DNA from: Croceibacterium_A sp044506565 | GTDB lineage: Bacteria > Pseudomonadota > Alphaproteobacteria > Sphingomonadales > Sphingomonadaceae | Reading direction: 5' to 3' | Assembly (NCBI GenBank): GCA_044506565.1 | Contig: JBIQKN010000004.1 | Location: 1 to 64,000 of the forward strand | DNA length: 64,000 nt | Shown here: piece by piece, positions 59,522 through 64,000 of the stretch | How the letters are laid out: the number at the start of each line of letters is the position of its first letter | How positions within the stretch are numbered: the first letter of the stretch is position 1 | Notes under the pieces: generated by a model | The model's database searches: none | The model's input: the letters and a program-made list of their open reading frames with translations, nothing else | What the model was told of the DNA's origin: nothing | Made by a program: the position numbers and the translations under genes

Positions 59522-59962
59522 TTAAGCCGCGAGCGCTTCTTCCGGCCCCGCGATCAGCGCGGCGATGTCGAGGTACGGCAGTGCGCCGGCCTCGGTCTCG
59601 ACGCGTCCGCAGGCCACTCGCGACCAGCCGGGCCCCGGATCGGCGCCGAGAGGGCCGGGTTCGGCGTGCGCGGCGACGATGTCGTCGGCAGCCTCGACCA
59701 TCAGGCCGTAGAGGTGCCCCTCGTGCTCGACGACGACCGCACGGCACGACCGGCGATCGGTCGGCTCGCGATCGAGCCCGAGCGACAGCGCACAGTCGAT
59801 CAGCGTCAGCGGGCGGCTGCGGAGCGCGGCGAGCCCGGCGATGTGCGGCGCGGTCTGCGGCACCGGGGTGACCTCTCCGAGCTCGATCACCGAGTTGACG
59901 ACGACGGCCGGAATCACCGCCCGGCGTCCCGCTAGCACCACCACGAGCAGCATCTCGTTCAT
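59522..59962 (-). CDS. cheW: Chemotaxis adaptor protein
   Basis: A 146-residue CheW-like domain: MNEMLLVVVLAGRRAVIPAV, VTPVPQTAPHIAGLAALRSR and LGLDREPTDRRSCRAVVVEH, ending PYLDIAALIAGPEE. It couples the receptor to CheA. It is translationally coupled to cheA (ATGA at 59959-59962). A 59-bp gap follows before cheY. Confidence 0.93.
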   Translation of the reverse strand: MNEMLLVVVLAGRRAVIPAVVVNSVIELGEVTPVPQTAPHIAGLAALRSRPLTLIDCALSLGLDREPTDRRSCRAVVVEHEGHLYGLMVEAADDIVAAHAEPGPLGADPGPGWSRVACGRVETEAGALPYLDIAALIAGPEEALAA

Positions 59963-62292
59963 GCGGCGAGCTCCTCTCCGGCGCGCAGCAGCGCCGCCAT
60001 CAGCGCCGCGCGATCGTAGCGATAGATGCTGTCGGACCCGTCGGCGGGTCCCGGAGCGCTGCGCAGGCGGATCGCCTTGCGGGCCTCGCACTCGTCCTCG
60101 TCCGCGAGGTCGCCCTCGACGAAGGCGATGTCCGCCGGGCCTTCCGCGACGATGCGATAACCGGCCGCCTCGATGATCGGCGCGAGGAAGTTGCGCATCC
60201 AGGTCTCGTCGCCGTCGAGGCGGCAGGTCAGTGCGCCGTGTCCGCCGGTCTGCGCCACCTGACCCGCGAACAGCGCGTGGCAATCGACCAGCTCGGCGGT
60301 TTCGCCGTCGATCATCGTCACGCCGACGACCTGGGTCTGGCCGTTGACGCGCTTGAGCACCCCGTCGAGCGTGGCAATGTCGATCACCTCGCGCGCCGCA
60401 TAGGCGATGCGTTCGAAACCTTCGCACAGCCGCAGAACCGTGATCCGCTCGGGCAGCTCGGCGCCCGCCGGGACGCCGGCCAGCGGCAGGATTTCCTCGC
60501 CGAGCACCACCTGGGCGTCGGGTCCCGGACGCCGCACGGCGCCGGCGCCGGCGCGTTCGACCTGCTCGACCACGCTCATCGCGATCGCCCGCCGCTCGCC
60601 GTCGAGCGCGCGGAACAGGATCACCCGCAGACCCTCGCGCTCGACCCGCGGGGCGGCATGCGCGGTGATCGCCGACGGGCGGTGAAGCTCGCGAGGAATG
60701 CCGGCGCCGTAGCCGATCGCGGCGACGTCGAGCACCAGCACCGGCGTGCCATCGTCGAGCTGGGTGCAGCCGACGAACAGCCCGCTCCTCATGATCCCGG
60801 GCGAGAGCGGTTTGATGACCAGCTCGTGGTGGTCGAAGATCCGGTCGACCTCGAGCGCGTAAAGGTCGCCCCAGCCGAGCCGCAGGATCACGAACAGCGC
60901 CGGATCGTCGTTGCGCTCGAGTCCGAGCGCGTCGCCGAGCGAGATGCAGGCGAGTCGCCGGTCGCGGAACGTGACGTAGCGCCGCTCGCCGATCTGGGCG
61001 AACTCGAGGTTGCCGCCCGCGGTGCTGACGATCTCCTCGACGTACGAGCGCGGCACGGCGAAGGTCTGCCCGCCGGCCTCGACGGTCAGGCTCGGCAGGA
61101 TGCTCAGCGTGAGCGGGACGCAGATCAGGAAGCGCGTACCCTCGCCGGGCAGCGATTCGATCTCCAGCGTGCCGCCGAACTTCTCGATATTGGCACGGAC
61201 CACGTCCATACCGACGCCGCGGCCCGAGATCGCAGTGACGCTCTCGGCGGTCGACAGACCGGCCTCGTAGATCAGCTCGATCTTTTCCTCGCGGGACATC
61301 GCCGCGACCTGCTCGGGCGTGTGCGTTCCCGCGGCGATCGCCTTGGCGGCGAGCTTGTCGACGTCGATGCCGCGCCCGTCGTCCATGATCCCGATATGGA
61401 TCGTGTTGCCGCTCTGGCGCGCCGAGATGGTCAGCATCCCCGCTTCGCGCTTGCCCGCGGCGAGGCGGTCGGCCGGGGCTTCGACGCCGTGGTCGACCGC
61501 ATTACGGATGATGTGCAACAGCGGGTCGCGGATCAACTCGATCATTTCGCGGTCGAGCTCGACCTCGCCGTTCTCGATCTCGACGAAGACCTGCTTGCCG
61601 AGCTCGGCGGACAGGTCGCGGACCAGCCGCGGGAACGTCGCGAACAGGCCTTCTATGCGGCGCATGCGCGTGCGGGTGATCGCGTCGCGCACTTCGGCGA
61701 TGAGCGCCGAGAGCCGCGCGAACGGCGCCTCGAGGCCTGTGTCGGCACCGAGCACCTGCATCCGCCGCGCGAGGTCGTTGCGCGCGAGGACCATTTCCGA
61801 GACACCGCTCATGACCTGGTCGATCAGGTCGACCGGGAGCCGGATGGTCCGCTGCTCGGCCGCCGGAGTGGCCGAAGAGTGCTGCACGCCGCCGATCTGG
61901 GCGATAGCCCGGTCGCCCTCGTCGAGCTCCCCGGCGAGCGCCGCGATCAGCACGTCGTCGGCCGCTTCGGACAGCGGCTCGCCGCGCTCGATCTCGCCGA
62001 TCATCACCCCGATGCGGTCGATCACCGCGAGCACGGCGTCGACCAGGCGGCTGTCGGCCTGGCGGCGCCCGGCGCGCACGTCGGCGAGGGCGTCCTCCGC
62101 CGCGTGGCTCAGGGATTCGAGCTGGGGGAAGTCGAAGAAGCCGCAATTGCCCTTCACGGTGTGGACGAAGCGGAAGATCGTGTCGAGCCGCGCACGGTCG
62201 TCGGGATTGGCTTCCCAGGCGACGATCTCGCCGGCCAGCGCACCCAGCATTTCTCGTGTTTCGGCGACGAATTCCGCCAGCAGATCATCCAT
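59959..62292 (-). CDS. cheA: Chemotaxis histidine kinase with extra C-terminal domains
   Basis: A 777-residue kinase. HPt domain (1-105) with phosphorylatable His44 in FRFVHTVKGN. The P2 CheY-binding domain is absent: only about 35 residues separate HPt from the dimerisation helices (from about 146). The HATPase has HIIRNAVDHGVE (N box), GIMDDGRGID (G1) and ISGRGVGMDVV (G2). A CheW-like P5 domain follows (about 400-530), then a second CheW-like stretch (about 550-670) and a degenerate receiver-like tail without a clear phosphoacceptor. It is the first gene of the che operon, with no promoter recognised in the 76-bp gap upstream. Confidence 0.94.
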   Translation of the reverse strand: MDDLLAEFVAETREMLGALAGEIVAWEANPDDRARLDTIFRFVHTVKGNCGFFDFPQLESLSHAAEDALADVRAGRRQADSRLVDAVLAVIDRIGVMIGEIERGEPLSEAADDVLIAALAGELDEGDRAIAQIGGVQHSSATPAAEQRTIRLPVDLIDQVMSGVSEMVLARNDLARRMQVLGADTGLEAPFARLSALIAEVRDAITRTRMRRIEGLFATFPRLVRDLSAELGKQVFVEIENGEVELDREMIELIRDPLLHIIRNAVDHGVEAPADRLAAGKREAGMLTISARQSGNTIHIGIMDDGRGIDVDKLAAKAIAAGTHTPEQVAAMSREEKIELIYEAGLSTAESVTAISGRGVGMDVVRANIEKFGGTLEIESLPGEGTRFLICVPLTLSILPSLTVEAGGQTFAVPRSYVEEIVSTAGGNLEFAQIGERRYVTFRDRRLACISLGDALGLERNDDPALFVILRLGWGDLYALEVDRIFDHHELVIKPLSPGIMRSGLFVGCTQLDDGTPVLVLDVAAIGYGAGIPRELHRPSAITAHAAPRVEREGLRVILFRALDGERRAIAMSVVEQVERAGAGAVRRPGPDAQVVLGEEILPLAGVPAGAELPERITVLRLCEGFERIAYAAREVIDIATLDGVLKRVNGQTQVVGVTMIDGETAELVDCHALFAGQVAQTGGHGALTCRLDGDETWMRNFLAPIIEAAGYRIVAEGPADIAFVEGDLADEDECEARKAIRLRSAPGPADGSDSIYRYDRAALMAALLRAGEELAA

Positions 62293-62368
62293 GGCACCCG
62301 CCCCCAGGACATCGGGTCGGGCGGCTATGCGGCAAGTTTGGTTAAGAGCCGGTTACGTATCGACTGCC

Positions 62369-64000
62369 TCAGCCGCGCGAGATCTGCGTCTCCTGCTCGG
62401 TGATGAATTCGACCAGCGCCGGCTGCCCGGCTTCGGTCGCGGCGATTGCCCGGCGCAGCGCGGGGACTATCTCGGCCGCCTCGGTCACGCGCTCGCCGTG
62501 GCAGCCGAGCGAGCGGGCGAACGCGGCGTAGTCGCCCGAGATATCGGTGGCGCGGTACTTCGCGGTCGCCTCGGGCATGACCGGCAGCTCGATCGCCATC
62601 GCCTCGTTGTTGAGCAGGATCGACAGGATCGGGATGCCCTCGCGTGCGGCGGTCTCGAGATCGGTGCCGGTGAAGCCGATCGCCGCGTCGCCCCAGACGT
62701 TGATGCAAAGCTTGTCGGGACAGGCGAGCTTGGCGCCCATCGCCAGGCCGAGGCCGTAGCCAAGCTGGGTCGACTTGCCCCAGCCGATGTAGCCGTGCGG
62801 GCTGCGGCTCTTCCAGAACGGCACCAACTGGTCGCGCGGGCTGCCGGCGTCGTGGGTGATGATCGTGTTGGCGACGTCGACGGTTTGCTGCAGGTCCCAA
62901 AGTACGCGGTACGGGGACAGCGGGCTCGTCTCCTGGGTGCACTTGGCCTGCCAGCGGGCGAACCATTCGCGTTCGGTTTCAGCGATTTGCTGCGCCACGC
63001 CTGCAGCATCGCGCGGCGCGGGCACCCGTGCCCTGACCGCCTCGAGCAGGGCCGAGAGCGTGAGCTTCGCATCGCCGACCAGGGCGACCTCGCACGGCAC
63101 CGACTTGTCGATGTCGAGCGGGTCGAGCGTCGCGTGGATCACCGGCTTGCCCGGCGGGATTGCCAGCCCGAACGCTGTCGCCGTGAAGCTGCACCCGACG
63201 CCGAACAACAGGTCGCACTCGTCGAGCCACTTGCGGACACAGCCGTTGATCCCGTTGCCGCCGGAGCCGAGCGCGAGCGGGTGGGTCTCGTCGAACGCGC
63301 TCTTGCCCGGCAGGCTGGTCATCACCGGGATCGCCAGGTGCTCGGCCAGCGCGCGCAGCTCGTCGTAGGCTTCCGACCAATGAATTCCCTGACCGGCGTA
63401 GATCGCAGGGTTCCGAGCTGCGACGAGCCGGTCCGCCGCGGCCTCGATCGCCTCGGGCGCGGGTTGCGAGCGCACGACCTTGCCCGGCGCGTAGTCGAGC
63501 TCGCCCGTGAACGGCATCGCCAGCACGTCGTAGGGCAGCTCGACGACCACCGGTTGCGGCCGCCCGTTGCGCAGCATCGCGAAAGCGCGGCGCAGCACCG
63601 CTCCGACGTCGGTCGGCGAGGTCAGCGGCTCGGCGTGCTTGGCGACGCTCGCCATCGAGCGCACCGAGTTGAAGTTGTACGGCACATAGGCCTGGCTCAG
63701 CGCATAGCCCTGCGGCATGACCAGCACCGGCACGCTGTCGGCATAGGCCTGCGCGACCCCGCCGAACGCGTTCTCGGCGCCCGGTCCCTGCTGCATCACG
63801 AACACGCCCATACGCGCGCCCTTGCTCAGGCGGCTGAGCGCGTCGGCCATGTGCAACCCGGTGCGCTCCTGGCGGACGATCACCGTGCGGATGTCGATCC
63901 GCGCCGCCGCCTCGAGCACCTGGTTGCGCGGGTAGCCGAACACCACGTCGACGCCTTCGCGCTTGAGCACCGCCGCGATCGCGTCGGCGACCGTCCCGTT
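62369..64000 (-). CDS. Thiamine-pyrophosphate-dependent enzyme, acetolactate-synthase-like (5' end outside window)
   Basis: 543 codons are visible; the frame is open to the right edge and the first visible residues NGTVADAIAAVLKREGVDVV show that the true start is just beyond it. N-terminal PYR domain with the catalytic-type glutamate in VIVRQERTGLHMADALSR, a central domain, and a C-terminal PP domain with the Mg/TPP motif GDAAIGFTGTDLETAAREGI..LLNN. It resembles ALS/benzoylformate-decarboxylase relatives annotated as TPP-requiring proteins, and the reaction is not clear. No small regulatory subunit (IlvH) is visible. Not obviously linked to the che operon, 76 bp away. Confidence 0.88.
   Translation of the reverse strand, partial: NGTVADAIAAVLKREGVDVVFGYPRNQVLEAAARIDIRTVIVRQERTGLHMADALSRLSKGARMGVFVMQQGPGAENAFGGVAQAYADSVPVLVMPQGYALSQAYVPYNFNSVRSMASVAKHAEPLTSPTDVGAVLRRAFAMLRNGRPQPVVVELPYDVLAMPFTGELDYAPGKVVRSQPAPEAIEAAADRLVAARNPAIYAGQGIHWSEAYDELRALAEHLAIPVMTSLPGKSAFDETHPLALGSGGNGINGCVRKWLDECDLLFGVGCSFTATAFGLAIPPGKPVIHATLDPLDIDKSVPCEVALVGDAKLTLSALLEAVRARVPAPRDAAGVAQQIAETEREWFARWQAKCTQETSPLSPYRVLWDLQQTVDVANTIITHDAGSPRDQLVPFWKSRSPHGYIGWGKSTQLGYGLGLAMGAKLACPDKLCINVWGDAAIGFTGTDLETAAREGIPILSILLNNEAMAIELPVMPEATAKYRATDISGDYAAFARSLGCHGERVTEAAEIVPALRRAIAATEAGQPALVEFITEQETQISRG

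Overview
The window is about 64 kb of high-GC, densely packed bacterial DNA. It looks like an ordinary chromosome segment of an alphaproteobacterium, most likely a sphingomonad (Sphingomonadaceae/Erythrobacteraceae). The reasons are the metX-metW / hisC-tyrC block, the ftsE-ftsX pair beside an MJ0042 zinc-ribbon gene, a large TonB receptor, DUF6916 and DUF6152 genes, and the intergenic palindromes of the 'gtcatcctgaac..' and 'ctcccctcccgc..' kinds. Taxonomy is inference. There is no phage, integrase, transposase or CRISPR array. Many genes overlap by 1-14 bp, and GTG, TTG and apparently CTG starts are common.

Layout. (1) 1-8044, plus strand: glutathione-linked formaldehyde oxidation to CO2. 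It has the end of an S-(hydroxymethyl)glutathione dehydrogenase, a VOC protein, S-formylglutathione hydrolase, then a NAD-linked molybdenum formate dehydrogenase fdsG-fdsB-mobA-fdsA-fdsD and fdhD. (2) 8074-13857: two hypotheticals, metW-GNAT-metX (minus), divergent hisC-tyrC (plus). (3) 14041-19341: a GH27 alpha-galactosidase, an ftsE-ftsX-ydcF-plsC operon, an MJ0042 zinc-ribbon membrane protein and a small secreted protein. (4) 19519-24572: tRNA-Leu(GAG), then a type I secretion operon (TolC, ABC, HlyD) ending in a DUF6916 gene. (5) 24663-38526, minus: a complete assimilatory nitrate locus, nasT-nasS / narK-type transporter, porin, nitrite channel, kinase-phosphatase fusion / nirB-nirD-nasA-cobA. 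(6) 38562-45639: a TonB receptor, a divergent MarR regulator and five genes for exported or membrane proteins (two paralogous pairs plus a cytochrome b561-YceI fusion). (7) 45664-54084: glutamate dehydrogenase, aldehyde dehydrogenase, two GMC oxidoreductases, an NTF2-like protein, thioredoxin reductase. (8) 54109-62292, minus: chemotaxis operon cheA-cheW-cheY-cheB-cheR, a GGDEF-EAL protein and a methyl-accepting protein. (9) A TPP-dependent enzyme runs off the right edge.

Best regulatory observation. Both nitrate units (nirB and the narK-type gene) begin with the same RNA leader: two stem-loops with six-base loops having A at position 1 and G at position 4, the second overlapping the 5' arm of an intrinsic terminator. 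This is the known target shape for ANTAR antiterminators, and the ANTAR protein NasT and its partner NasS are encoded next door. The two leaders also share an upstream promoter/operator block, and related operator half-sites precede nasT.

Less described: the 41.2-45.6 kb cluster. Its two DUF6152 proteins are predicted to mature with an N-terminal His-His, two secreted proteins share a GHWEGDTLVV motif, and a membrane cytochrome is fused to YceI. Also notable: intergenic palindromes that exactly fill operon gaps and appear to supply the Shine-Dalgarno sequence of the next gene (fdhD, nasA, possibly a GMC gene).
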